A stretch of 64,000 nucleotides of DNA, taken from the NCBI GenBank assembly GCA_038496675.1, contig CM076669.1:7528719-7592718 (forward strand), read 5' to 3'. Under the pieces are notes generated by a model. The model was not told the origin of the DNA. It ran no database searches and saw only the letters and a list, made by a program, of their open reading frames with translations. This DNA is from Rachycentron canadum. Its lineage: Eukaryota > Chordata > Actinopteri > Carangiformes > Rachycentridae. The position numbers were made by a program, and so were the translations under genes. Below, in pieces: positions 23,547 through 36,560 of the stretch; positions within the stretch are counted from its first letter, which is position 1; every line of letters starts with the position of its first letter.

Positions 23547-24445
23547 CCGGGATGAACTGGTCTACGTGGCCTTGTGAAACTGGTCTGGCTTCCTTTCCAG
23601 CACTGACTTTCCTTTAAGGACAAACAAAGGTGTGAAGAGTTACGTTGTAAATACTTGACATGATTGTGATATTTGTATCATGAACCCAGATGTGATCATG
23701 TTTCTTGTGTAGCCCAGGTCATGTAATGTGATTTATGTGTCGCATGATTCATGGTTGGGCTTTATTTGTCTCACAGCGGCGCACTGGACGCTGCCCGCCC
23801 GCTAGGGAGCGCTCCTGAGCCTTGCGTAGCGCCGCCCAGAGGAACGAACCAAGCGCACCTCGGCTCTGGCCTCTCCAGGCCACGGATTGTGAAATCCAGG
23901 TAAACCGGGCAGGTATCATGTTGCACTGCATTGTCACTGGTGGCAATAGTGGTAAATTGTGATGCGATAAAGGAAAGTACTTTCCACAGTCACTGTTGTC
24001 TGAGAGTTTTCCAGGTCTCCCCTGCCAGGACACGTGGCTCGCTGTGAGAGGAGCAGGAGACCAAGGAGGTCGGTCATCACGTGACTGACATAAGGTGACA
24101 ATGTCCATAAGTTATCTTGGCTGTTTCTAAGAAGATCAAAGTCCAAATAAGAAGTGTGGTAATGCAGTTAAAATGTTTGTAACACTTAATGTTAGAATGA
24201 GTGTGTGAAATTACATTTATTCTGTAAAATTGTTGCTCTTGAGTATGATGATTAAATGAGTGTTGTCATGCAAAATTGACCCATTGTGTTTTTGTTTTTT
24301 TTAATACCCACCCATGTTGCAAGAGTAACCAATGTAAGGTATAATCAGTCAACTGTGGAATTTTAAGTACAAACTATATTATAAACCTAAAGTCATGGAG
24401 TTGCAATGTTTAAGTAGTTAAATATCTCACTGTTCTTGTAATAAA
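23547..24445 (+). other. 3' UTR of the CCER1/HEXIM-like gene with AATAAA
   Basis: No splice is required. The first canonical AATAAA after the stop is at 24440-24445, giving a 3' UTR of about 0.9 kb. The first part (23770-23900) stays CpG-rich, which is unusual for a 3' UTR and may be a second regulatory block. Minus-strand ORFs here look like by-products of GC-rich DNA. Confidence 0.55.
23798..23813 (+). promoter_or_regulatory. second CTCF-like site, right edge of the CpG block
   Basis: CCCGCTAGGGAGCGCT is close to the CTCF core, with a mismatch at the GGGG position. It is in the same orientation as the site at 22650. Confidence 0.3.
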
Positions 24446-27400
24446 GTTGTTTGAGCCTTAGGCCTTTATAGAGCCATAAATGTTCATGACACTTGGTTAA
24501 CATATCTTTGATTGTATGTGATTATGGATCTGTTCAAGGTTAGTTCATCTGTACTATGTACATATATCTGACAGGGTCTTTGGGTGGACCTAGTGTTGAA
24601 ATTATTAAAAGTTGACAGTAATTGTCTGTTAACCCCTGTCTTCTCAAACAGCTGGTGGTCAAGACTTAAAAAATAATTAAATTGACTATTTGAGAACTGT
24701 CAGTTGCACTACCAATCTAAAGTAAGTTCCATAATATACTGGTGTGGTGTAAATTCATTTACAATCAATATTTGATGCCACCACATGGTGGCAGTAGTGT
24801 CCAACAAACATGTTGGACAGAGGGCAGCGCTCCTGCCCTGGTCACTGAGTCGATGCCAAAGAGAGGTGTTGTTTATGGGTGGTCCACTTTTAGATCATGT
24901 CACTTGGCATTTGTTTCATTGGGGGGCGCACTGCGGCAGACTGTCAGCCACCTTCAACTCCACTTATCTACAATAACTGAGTGAAAACAGTCCACAGTTC
25001 AAACACAATTATAGTTATTGTGATTTACTTTATGATGCTAACTTAATCTACATCTGATATGGGATGTTAGGAGCTATTGCAGTTCCTTTTATGGGTTCCT
25101 CAAGCAGCACAGCTCCATGTCTTTTTATGGGAGAAAGCTCAGCAGGGAAAGAGCTGCAGTGCAGTTATGTTGATTCCCTTCACTCTGCCTGTCTGATTCA
25201 AAGGCCGATAGCTCAGAGAAATGGCCACAGTTGTTGTTGCAGAGTGATGCATTGGCTGCCCTCTCTCTTACTGCTGCAGGGCCCAGGTCCACTGTTTTCT
25301 TCTCTGGGTTCAGAACCTGTCAATCTAAAAAAGCTCACCCTGTGGTCCAGCTGCCAAGTGTGACAGTCAGCAATTACACCTAAAGGTGCACTGGGAGGTA
25401 GGTGGGGGGGCAGGACTGCTGTTGGCTGATTAATGGATACTCCTGTGGGCAGCCACAGCATCGATCCACATGTGATTGGTGCAGTGTTAGGTCTGGGTGT
25501 TGGCTCACCCCTCTTCAGTGTTTGTGTGGTCATTTGAAACAATAGCTGGTTTTCTATGAAACAGAACAGTCTATTTTAGTTATTTATATTTTTGAAACAC
25601 ATTATTCTATGGATCCCATAGTTTTCCATCATTCAACCTGGATCTGATGTTGATTTTAGCCTTTTCCATTGCAGACAAAAGCCCAATGTTAGTGGGTCTT
25701 AGCCATTTTTTGTTTGTTTTTTTTGGACCATCGGAAAATGGGCAGTAAAAGGGGTATGATAAGATTCCTGGAAAGGACAATGTTATCTGTAATTTACTGG
25801 GGAAATTGTCTTCAATTTCACTTCAGATTCATACACCAGCTCATATACCACAGTTTTATACCAGAGTTTTTTTAACCAGTACAGAGCAGGTCAACTGAAA
25901 TTTGTCTGCAGGCAAACACATGTCAACAAAGTTTCTAACAATGACTGCATGTTCTTGGGTTGGAAAAAAAAGTTGTTCTCAAGAAAGAACTGTTTATAAA
26001 CACAACAGTCAAGCTATTAAGCTCTAGCTAAATAATCATCTCAGAACTTTGTCTCTGTATTCCCCTATTATCACACTAGATTCTGCTTAAATTCTCAGGA
26101 ACATATGACCTGAAATAACACATTTTGTTTTTGTTGAACTAACCAGAAAAAGGGAATCAACAAAACCCCCCCCAAAAAAAATACAAACAAAAATGATGCA
26201 ACAAAGAACATATCAAGATGCCAGGACAACAAATAAAATGTCCATGTTTAAGTTTAGCTAGAGGCAGGTTAGTTAAGTCAGGAAATAAAAGGTTAAACTC
26301 TATGACATCTGAAACTTAAATATGTTCAGCATTTTATAGGTTATCATACAGCCAAGAAAAATCAAATGCATAGCCATAGAAAAGTTATATTTACACTGAC
26401 ATTTAGATATTTTTTATGTATGAAATTCACAGACTTTCAATTGGTGTCCACTCAAGATTTTCTAAAGGGGTTGGATTATGTTTGGGAGACTTGTGTAAGT
26501 GTAAATCCTGGTCCACCCCTAGTGAGAACGTACACTGACCTTTTGACCCTCTTGTGAAGAGCTCCTGCTCGCTTCTGAGGATGCTTCCCCCAGCTGAAGC
26601 ACCCTTGAGTGATTGTGACACTGAATCACGAGCAGCTCTAGAACAAACTGACATCTGACCTCTATGTGGAGAGGATGAGTGAAAAAGGACATTTCGGTTA
26701 TGTGTCTTTCCAAAAAGAGGCATTTTCAGCTCAGCACAGATACACTCACTACTGGGAGGAAATTTGGGCCCTTGGCTCCACATGAAGAGATGGGGCAACT
26801 GGCCAAGAGTTGGGATTTGGCTGTGACGGCACTTTGGACACAGCCGCCTTTTAATTGAAGCTGTTAAAAGAATCTGGAGTGTGAGTGAATGTGTTTGTGT
26901 GTGTGCGCGTGTGTTTGAGCCCTACTTAGTGTGAAAACACATCACGGATAAATGTCAGACTGCAGTATGTGTGGAGGGAATTAAGAGGTAATCTTCATCC
27001 TCAAGTCCTTCTCTTCGCCCCACACGTCAAAAATCCCCAACTGACAGATACTGATTAATATCTGTCTGTGCTGATGTATGTTTTGTTGTGAACTTCAGGA
27101 CGCACCCTGCAAAAATCAGATTAGGAAAGTTCTTCACATGAATCAAAACAAAGGAAGCTGCAGCAATTTAAGATCCCATGAGAAGGAACTCTGTTGGAGA
27201 TCCTTTGTTGAGAGAAGTGACTAACCGAGGGGTAAATATTTTAGCATTTTTCCACTGATGAGTGGAGCTTCAAAGTGATTTCCAACCGGAATGTGGAGAG
27301 GACTGGGGGTGGGGTGTAGGTGAGTAATCAGTATGTTGAATGACTGAACATTAAAAGCACACCCCTTGCCATGTGAACACTTTACTGCAAAAGGGCGTCA

Positions 27401-27625
27401 ATAGGTTTAGTTCCCTGCTTTAAGCACCCTGATTTAAATATCTTTGGTAACAGAGACTGACAATTTCCTGGGACACTGAGGCAAATGAAATACCGGTTTT
27501 ACTGCTATAAAGACTATTTACAATTTATTTAAATGTTTCATCTGTTGGGGAACCATTTTAAATCCATTCAAAAGCTCCCCAAGGAGGAACTAAAATTAAT
27601 TTGAGCCTGAAATGTTTCACTGTAC

Positions 27626-27640
27626 TGTAGGTGGCAGCAG
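27626..27640 (+). promoter_or_regulatory. CTCF-like core
   Basis: TGTAGGTGGCAGCAG shares the TAGGTGGCAGCA core with the site at 22650. Confidence 0.35.
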
Positions 27641-27838
27641 AAAGGTTGAAATAGCAGCCATTTTGCAGTTAAGGCTCATTTTAAAGTGGAGGGGATGAGT
27701 GTCTATATTTTACTGTTTTTTCATTCAATTTATTTATTTTTTATTTTTTTCATTTGGGTACAGAATCAGACTCAGACCTTCTGTTTCCCACAGCAGCGAT
27801 ACCCTAAAGTCACAGGGCAACAGCATTTTGTGATTATA

Positions 27839-27910
27839 GTGTTATATGGCCTGTTATATATATGATGCATGCAGTGTTATATATGAAGTGTATATGAAGT
27901 GTTATATGGC
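27839..27910. repeat. short irregular tandem repeat
   Basis: GTGTTATAT and TATATGAAGT units recur several times (GTTATATGGC at both ends). Confidence 0.7.
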
Positions 27911-29238
27911 ATAAAAATTAAAGATGGAGAGAAAGTACAAGTACACTTGAAAGCAATTCACCACAATTTTTTACTTAAGGGTAGTTTGATGTCTATTCTG
28001 TGTGAGTTGTGTAGTAATCATTGTCACTGTGTACGAGTTTGGCCACTGCTCTTGATTTTACCCCTTAAGTACAATTAAGATTTTGTTTCAAAGGTTTACA
28101 TTATGAAAAATAGTTGGAGTATAGTTGGGGTTGAGGAACAGGGGGTTGAGGGTTGGAGGAGGCAGGAGGGGGGAGGGGGTCATGTCTAATTTGCTGTGAC
28201 CTTCACTGTAAAACGACAAGAGAAGTGCCAGGGGACATTCAGGTGGTCATGTTAACCAGCTGACGCAATACCCTCAAGGTACAGCAGACTTTGACCTACA
28301 GCACAAGTGCACATAGAGACACTCCCACAGGTACACACACATAAAAAGCTTTTTTGTGCATGTACATTGCCATGCCACAGTTTTTATCCTGCCTAAAGGA
28401 CATAGTGTCCTTATATATTCCTCTTTAAAAGCTGGAGGATACTCGTGCACATGCCTCATTGTCCCCTACTCCTCCGAACAGGACTTTTGTTTTTTGACTT
28501 CTATTTCTCAAGGGCAGGTGTTCACTTGGTATAAATGCTCTTTTCCAGGAACACCCAGCGGCCCACTCACACAGTAACACACATTCACACCTGGGAAATA
28601 AATACCCAGGGCAACCACAGTGTGATCAGTTAGCCACTAAGCAGCTCTAGCAGAGTAGTTGTGGGGTTAGGGGTCATGCTCAAGGGAACCTCAGAGGTGG
28701 TAATGGGGACGGGAGAAGGTGCAATTTTAGGGGAAGTGACTGGAGGTAGTTCTCAAAGCTTTAGGTCAACAAATCCTTTCAAGTACAAAGAACCATTTTT
28801 TACCAATTTATTGTGCCACTGTGCTCAGTTTCCAGGTTCCATCTCCTTGTGGTTTTCGGAGTTATTAATGTAAGACAGTGTTGGTCTGAGACCCACTTAG
28901 CCATCCATTAGAGGTTTTATTGTGACCCAAATTCTAGCTGTGCCCAGACCAGTGTGAACATTTCTCGTCAGCCACACACGTTAAAATACACACAGACTTA
29001 CGCAAAAAGGAAATTAGGGCAAGGAGAAGGGGCACTGGCGGTACCCTGTGCACCCTTCGGGAGTTAACCCCTCTGCAATACTGGCTCATTAGTCAACACA
29101 GGAGAGGAAATGGGGGATGTTTGTGCCACATCTATTTCCGTCCTCATCTCCCCATTTCCCTTCGCTTCTTTGCAGAGACTGAGCAGAGGACGTTAATGGC
29201 CGTTGACCCAGCAGTTTCAGGAAAATGGGCAGGTAGAG

Positions 29239-29242
<4 letters not shown>

Positions 29243-29293
<51 letters not shown>

Positions 29294-29324
29294 CATGCGT
29301 GTGTGTGTGTGTGTGTGCGCGCGT
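29243..29324. repeat. (GT)n compound microsatellite
   Basis: A long GT run is interrupted by GCGTGCATGC and ends in GCGCGCGTG. The Cys-Val and Thr-His ORFs over it are artefacts. Confidence 0.97.
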
Positions 29325-29691
29325 GAAATACTTACTGACACTCTGTCCAGGGGTGGGATTTGTTGCATGTGGTGAAAGTCCTCTAACTGTGTCAAGGACA
29401 TGGACAGACAAATCTTCTATATCCAGAGAGTGAGAGAAGACCCGATTCAATCATACAAGCACAAACATTCTCAAGTGAAGCTCCAACATTACTCTCCGAG
29501 GTCTGACCTCTTTTAATTTGCCCCTCTTTCATGGCTGTCTTAGTGAATACCAAGATGCTTTGTGGACACGTGAAGAATAAAACAGAATTCAAGCAATTTC
29601 TCTGCTCTCTTCCAAGCCAGGGTCCCAGTGATGATACATACAAACACATCTAACATCTTTACCTGATTTCATCACTCCTTTTAATTTGTGA

Positions 29692-29717
29692 GCACACACA
29701 CACACACACACAGACAC
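29692..29717. repeat. (CA)n microsatellite
   Basis: There are about ten CA units ending in CAGACACAC. Confidence 0.9.
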
Positions 29718-31689
29718 ACTGAAGTGTCAGTCATGTTTGATATTTCTTTGACTGCCTTTGTAGGCTGTGTGCTGGTTTCTCATATCAGATCTTGTTTCCT
29801 AACCGGCTGCCAGGTCAGAGGTGCAGACAGACGCTCACGGCTGCTGTTGCTTTATGATTGGTGGATACAGGTGAGGAGGAGTGGTCACATACTGTATCTA
29901 GATATAGTTCAGACGTGCCTTTGTCTGTGTCAGCTGCTGTCCTCTTCTGACTGGGTGGCTTTCAGACTGTGACATGAATTTATAGCTTCCTTTGCTGAGA
30001 TTTGTAGTGTGCACAAGGCTCTGTATTGATTAATTCATTGATCAACACTTTGGAGCCATTAGGTATTGAAAAAGTAATTGCATTACTGAAGAAATTATTT
30101 AATATAAAAATGGCATCTTTAGTATTTACTGTGGAGGAAGTATTCAAATCATTTTTTTAAAAGTAGAAGTCCTGCATTTAAAATGGACATAATGGAAGTA
30201 AAACTCATTTCGTGACATGTCAAATAGCTGTCTCACACATCGAACAAATACTGTTATACTTTTTGAATTCAATTCAGAATTTGATTTTCAGGTCCCACAG
30301 CCTTTCAAAACTCCTGTAAATTGCTTTTACAATTCATTTGTTAAGGCTGTATATTGAAATTTTAGGGTCTGTAATGACTTCATTTGTTTGGGCTTCCCAC
30401 ATCTGACCATAGAAATTAATTTAGCATGGGAATTAACCCATGTCAACACACAATGAAATGCAACAACAGGTGTCTGAAGTGAGCCTTTGTGTCTGTAAGT
30501 GAAATAAATCATAGCCTTTTTTTCATAATGCAAATGTTAGTTACTAGTTAAATGTTTATGATGTAGTTTCATTTGCCTTTTTGCCTTAGAATCATTAATG
30601 TCTTGCAGCTTTGCTGATTTGCTTGTACCACCATCCTCCATCCCTGGGGGGAGAGAGAAATCATCTTTGACAGAAATACTTGGTGTGTTGGGACAGTCAG
30701 ATTTCTCAGTGCACATTTTAACCAGTGTTGGATTTGTGCGACCAGTACAGCTTAGAGGAAGTACAGAGGAGATCAGTGGCAGCGCTCTCAGCATCTCAGT
30801 GTCTCTGTCACTTCAGAGGCAGGGACAGCTGTGTCATTGTCAGATATTGCTGAGGGCAGCAGAGTGTAAACAACAGATGGTTGAGTTAGTACCTGAGCAG
30901 CACATCAACTCCAGCCACTCAAAATTCAGCTCGGCCTGTAGATACAGTCACTATCTGAGGACATAGGAACATGTATAAAACAACCTCTACTTCTCACTGT
31001 GCTCAGGTGTTCTCCATGGGCTATTGATTTTATGGGTTGGTGTCTGGGATATGGTTTGTGTCTCATATGGTGCCTTTGACCTCTGAGCTCTTCCAACCTT
31101 CACTATGACGTCCAATAAGGCAGAAATGCCTTGTGAGACCATCTTCAATAAAGTTGAGGCAACCTTCTTTCCTTTATGGGCAGTAATATCCTACACGTCT
31201 GTATCGAGCCGCACTGATCTCCCAGTGTGTTTCAAATTACTAGTCTGTGGAGCTCAATAGTCAGAGGGTGGTAACATCACTGTGAGAGTTATTCCCACTG
31301 GAGCCAGCTATTTGCAAAAAATGACACCCTTGTGATGCTGTAAGGCACTAAGTGTCCATTGAGTTACAGCACATATGACAGTTATATCTAAACTCATAAC
31401 CTTGAAGGTAGTCCAAATAACCTTTTACCACAGACCACTGGGGTGGGGTAAAATTTATTCCACATTATAATTATACCACAGTATATGAAAAATTACTATT
31501 ACCACCATTTGTCGCTTTAAAAGAGCCCAAAGACTTATATACAATATAAATTAGGAGTACATATGTAATATTGGAGTGTGGAATTACCTAGTATATAGTA
31601 TAGTTCCACATTTTGCCAAATATTGTTCTTACTTTAGTGGCATGTTTTCAGCTTTTCCATACAATGTATGTACATTCTCATCAACACAA
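29718..31689. other. intergenic with one MITE-like remnant
   Basis: At 30125-30205, ACTGTGGAGGAAGTATTCAA ... AAAAGTAGAAGTCCTGCATT resembles the widespread fish element with repeated AAGTAAAAGT words, but it is strongly diverged. No gene is visible in the rest. Confidence 0.4.
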
Positions 31690-32040
31690 TGTCTCTTAAG
31701 GATGAACTGATTATAGTTTGGTGGTCAAAGGTCAAGGTTGCAATAATGTCACAAACCATGGTTTTGTGGGTGAAATATCTCAGTAGTGTGTTGAGGCATT
31801 TTCTTGAAATTTGGCATAAATGTCCACTTGAACTCAAGGATGTACCGATTACATTTTGGTGGTCAAGGTCAAGTTCACAGTAGCCTCTAAAAATATTGTT
31901 TTGGCCTTGTGCATGTGACATCTGAATGATTTGAGGGGACAAAGGTTATTAGGACAAACTGATTAGATTTTGGTCAAAGATCAAAGTTCAAGGTCAGTGT
32001 GACCAACACTTTTAAGCCATGAGAAATTTCACATAAATGA
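31690..32040. repeat. diverged interspersed repeat with tandem TTTGGTGGTCAAAGGTCAAGG units
   Basis: Three related units begin at about 31698 (AAGGATGAACTGATT...), 31836 (AAGGATGTACCGATT...) and 31951 (AGGACAAACTGATT...). Each is followed by TTTGGTSGTCAAR-like sequence rich in AGGTCA. I recognise the phrase GATGAACTGATTAGATTTTGGTGGTCAAAGGTCA as an abundant percomorph repeat; the class is unknown to me. Confidence 0.6.
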
Positions 32041-35000
32041 TTAATCTTTTATTTGACTCTGAATAAACAGGGACATAATCTTAAACTAGTCTGAGTTGTG
32101 GAATAAGAAATGTCATGGCCACAGCCACAGTCCCATACCTCCCTGTGTTTTCCCCATCTCTGCCTGCCTGTCTGCCTTCCTGCCTGTCTGCCTTGAGTTA
32201 ACCCCAGGTTATAACAGCCAGAGATAATGGAGTTAAGTTAGTTAAAGCTTTTCTTTTGTATCTTACTGATCATCACCATTAAAAAAAAACTCCTCCTCAA
32301 CCTAATTTTTTATAAAAAAAATAGATCCATTCTGCATGTCCAGTGACAATATCCTCCTGTTTTAATACTTTCCCACAACAAGTGTCTATTTCCTGAAGCA
32401 AGAGAGGCAGGTTTCTGCTCCAGTACAATGAAAAACAAAGCTTGGTTTTAGATTGATTTACAAGGAAAAATTACCTTGAACCACTCAGTTTGATCATGCA
32501 GGCGGTGGTCACCAAGGCCTTCATACCTTACTGACTATCATCAGAGATCAGTGAATACCTTGATGAAAATACTTGTTTCAGAGACTCAACCTGCCAGCAG
32601 CTGCTTTGTTGTTGTGTGTGGCTGGGTAAAGATGAAGTGTAATAAGCTTGAGTCAATACAGAGCTGTGAGTTTTGGCAGGGGCTAAATAAGACAGAGGGA
32701 GATCGATATGATGAGAGAGCCAAGGACAATAAGACCCCCCCCACCTGCTGCTGGACACGCTGCCTGTCAGCTATTTGTCACCCAGACACACAGTGTCTCA
32801 CATACACACACATTTTCAAAGAGAGACATCATTCGGTCCAATGCAGCCCCTCTAGGCAGCTTCGTTTTGTTTTAAAACGCGTGTTGTGTTGAGGTGTGCA
32901 CATGTCTATAGTGCATGGCAAATGTTTGTACATTAACATGCATCAGCACCACCAAATTATGCTGCTCATGTGTGGACAGTAAATGCCACCCACATCACAT
33001 GCAATCAATATGTGCATGTAAGCTTGCAAGTGCAAAAATAAGCATCCAAACTGTCCAAACAAATAGAAAAACACTACACACACTTACGGAAGAAGATGTG
33101 AGCCTTGAGGACAAAAGCTATGCAATCGATCACACTTACTCTTCCTCATAAGTGCCAGGGAATAAATGAAGAAAATTGATTTTTGCTAAATTCTCTGTAG
33201 TGAAGGATGACTCATACTGTCTCACCACCTTAAGGTGATGTGTGAGAAAAAATTTGAAAGTGACAGACCAGCGGCATACAAACAATCTTACTGCACTTTG
33301 TGGATGAAGATGGACTTTTGTCACCTGTTAGATTTTATGCCATTAAAAGAAATTTATTCTTGCTGTGTCTATCAGCAGGCCTGCAGCTGTTTATGACACA
33401 GCATACATCTTAACCCTCAGTGGTGTTATCGCCCTCGGTGCTGTTCCTGTCAAAAACCGTCCACACTCTCTGTCATTGACTGGATCTAAATTTGTTCTGT
33501 TTCATCCTGAGACCTTTGTGGTTCTGTGAGCTCTCCCAGAAGAAATGTGTCAACTGTGTCGTTCCAGATTTGTATCAAAATCAGTCACAAATGCCTCCAA
33601 AGCGAAGATAATGTGTCACCACAAATGCAATGTTACAGTATGTATATCTCACAGATTGTAAGTCCACTCAAGTAGAAGAATAATATTGAAGAAATGAACT
33701 CGAGCACAGAAACAGCTCAGGGACAATAATCCTAAACATACATACACTATTCTGTATGTCTCCAGGCTGCAAACATGTTTTGAGTTCAAAAAGTCACTCC
33801 AGTCAAAACCACCTCTTAACCTTTACTTCCTCGGGGGTGCTTCAAAGCTGCACCCTCCACCATTCTTATGCTGCTGTTCATTGAAAGTGAAATATGACTT
33901 TCAGCAAACGTGGCAAAAAAGGTAACACAAAAAAACTTAGATTAGATAGAAATTAGATTCAAACAATTTAAAAAATTGCTAAGTAATGTATGAAAGTACA
34001 TAGAAATTATCCAGTAAAGTGCACACAATTTTAAACTCCAAATGAGGAACAAAAATACTTGCTAGCTAAGCATATTTCGCTATTTTTTATCATAGTCCTA
34101 TTTGCCAAATTATTGGGCAAATTGAATTTTTAATTTCTGATGATGGCGCGACATGAAAGGGTAAGAGATGAGTTGATAGTTGAAGTAAAAGTAATTTGGC
34201 TTCATTCTCTTGGTGCCAATGTCAATACAAAATGGAACCAATCCAGGTCATAGGTGTTCAGATTTTTCACTGGATAAGTGAAAACTTCAAGCTGCTGCTC
34301 ATGAATGTCTTTCATAGGAGTTCATGCAATTGTTCATGATATATTTCAACACTGAATTACTTGAAAATGTATCTTAATGCTAGATGTCCATGGTTGAATA
34401 CACCACATGCTGGGGTTTTAACGTGGTGTGTGAGAAGACGCAATTATCTGTGTAGGCCTTCACACTACACTTGCCCCCAATTAATGACATAACAACTCCA
34501 TTTAAAGTGTGAGACCTGGGAAGCATTTTGTGTCTCTCTGGCTATGCTGCCCTTTTGTTCACACATGTGGGTTGCTTTGGTCTTACCAGTAATTCATTTT
34601 CAAACAGCCATTTGAAATAGAGTCACTAGAGGATACTATGGTTCAGCTTGAGGAAATACCAGTTAAACACAAAAACATTTTAATTTGTTTAAATCCATTA
34701 AACAAAGATATAAACATAAAATAAAAATGCTTTCATGTTTTCAGCATTTCCATTCATTTGTGTTGCACTAACTCAAAAATTTATGTTATGAAAAATCACA
34801 TCTTGTACAATAAAGTCATAAAGTTTGGTGGCAGGTTTTAGTGCTAGCTTTGGTGCTTTATGATGTGGCGTATTGCCTGTTGTAATCAGGAGCAGGTTTT
34901 CTGGCTTCAGTGTAGGTTGAGTGGATTTCAGCTGTTTACATTGTATGTTTCCTCTGCCATTTGGTCAGATTAGGTTCAGACAGTTTATATTGTTCATTGT

Positions 35001-35269
35001 TTAGACCGCATTGTGAGCACTGGAGTGTCATGTGTGTAAAAGATTGCTGATTCATTGACTCATAATACCCCTTACATTTTACTGTATGCTGTTTTAATCA
35101 GGTACACTACTTATGTTCATCATTAAGTCTAAACATGTTAAGAAATGCGATGATATTTCACCAATTCTCATCTTCTTGTTCCATTTGCAATTTATTTGGA
35201 GTAGATTAAAGGTTTCCCCACCACTGCTAGAATAAATAGCTGCTATCGTATATCAGCATTGCAGCACTC
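32041..35269. other. intergenic, nothing coding recognised
   Basis: A CTGC/CTGT-type short tandem lies at 32160-32193. Otherwise this is AT-rich DNA without recognisable genes. Confidence 0.5.
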
Positions 35270-35470
35270 TGTCTCTCTCACATCCCACCAGTCTGTTTCC
35301 CTTGACAACCATATCTACTGTTCATAATTATGCAAATGATATATCTCTGAGCCAAATAGATGCTCATAAACAACCAAGCCCTCCAACCATCCCCATGTTT
35401 GTCTATCTAAAGAGGCAATGATTGCAGTTGGAGGTGGAGGCACGAGTTAATTGAATTTGACAACTTATTT
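35270..35470. promoter_or_regulatory. candidate conserved enhancer block
   Basis: The block contains TTCATAATTATGCAAATGAT (homeodomain plus POU octamer at 35330-35337), CCAAATAGATG, and GAGTTAATTGAATT, all within 150 bases. The call is by motif density only. Confidence 0.3.
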
Positions 35471-36224
35471 CTTTTTCCATATTTGCAAAAGGTCAGTTTT
35501 TAAATGAACATAACTATACATGGGGACATGTGGGTGTGTAGTTTCAAATTATTTTTCAAATTTAAGTTTTCTGGTCATCAGGAAATGGACACACTTGCAA
35601 ACAGTGACTTTTTGTTGCTCTACTTTTCCCTCTCACATTTTGGAAGAATCTGGGTCTATTTCTGTAGAGGCTGTAGTCATTTCTGGTCGGTCAGTGCTAT
35701 CAACCAACCACCTAAACCATTTTTTTTTTCTCCACTCTAACTTCCATTTCCAGGCAGAACAAACAGTCCTTTCTTTCCTTCCATTTTTCCCTCATTCGTC
35801 CATCAGAGTAATTGCACTCTTTCCAGGAATAGAAAGGAGCTGCCACAATCTGTCAAGGACCCAGTGGTTAAAATGTCCTTCAGGAGACCATTCAAACACT
35901 GTGGAGTTTGGCTTATTTCTGAACAGTTTGTGAAGTTGTTCACACCTCCAATGTGTCACCCATAATAATTTTTCTATCCCTGAACTCACCACAAGTAGCT
36001 GTTTTTCGTTTTCTGAATCAGCAGTTTAGTCATTCATGTCAAAGAATATTTTCCTGTACATATGAATTTTCCATGAAAGTTTTGTTTCTCCACACCTGCC
36101 TAGTTTAGCTATGATATGCGTGCATTGCACATTTTCAAGTCTATGGATGTGATTTCTTACAAATACAGTTTTTTATACTTTAAGTGAGTGATAACCTGAT
36201 ATTAAGTCACCTATTGGTTTGTGA

Positions 36225-36560
36225 AGTGCCGTTTTAAAGGCTCAAATTTGTAATTTGGAAGTTGCCATCTTGTTTTTTGTTTTTTTTTAAACCAGAAGAA
36301 ACCATATTTGGATGAAAAGGTGGATCTGACCTGCTCTGTGCTTTCTTCGACAGGTTGCTGTCTCTGGTACAGTCTGTCAATCAAGGGGCAGCCACACCCT
36401 AATGCATACCCTGCTTTATTGTCTATTTTCCTGGGGATTTCTGTTTGCAACTAGTGGAGTTGCCCCCTGATGGTCATTCAGTAGAATGCAGGTTTAAGAC
36501 ACTCCCGCATTGGCTTCACTTTAAAGCCAACGAACCAACATCCACTTTTATATACAGCCT
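36225..36560 (+). mobile_element. teleost interspersed repeat, internally deleted copy
   Basis: GGAAGTTGCCATCTTG, AACCAGAAGAAACCATATTT, GTCAATCAAGGGGCAGCCAC, CCTAATGCATACCCTGCTTT, TTGCAACTAGTGGAGTTGCC, CCCCTGATGG and GAATGCAGGTTTAAG occur in the order known to me from a highly repeated percomorph element. Only the spacing between 'CTGCTTTATTGTCTATTT' and 'TTTGCAACTAGTGG' is much shorter than usual, so the centre is missing. The element class is not determined. Confidence 0.65.

Larger units (their letters stand above)
24446..29240. other. intergenic, scattered motifs only
   Basis: No gene is visible. It includes CTCF-like cores at 24781-24794 and 27626-27640, and a TG-rich run at about 26890-26915. 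The antisense ORF at 26427-26798 and the ORFs around 25064-25542 lack recognisable motifs. Confidence 0.5.

Noticed and set aside
29121..29450. Four overlapping ORFs with Cys-Val or Thr-His runs
   Set aside because: They are produced by the (GT)n tract on both strands.
30598..30966. 122-residue + strand ORF and overlapping minus-strand 85-residue ORF
   Set aside because: There are no clear splice sites, family motifs or codon bias, and both strands are open equally.
31668..31942. Open frames over the AGGTCA-rich repeat
   Set aside because: They are open on both strands within a dispersed non-coding repeat.
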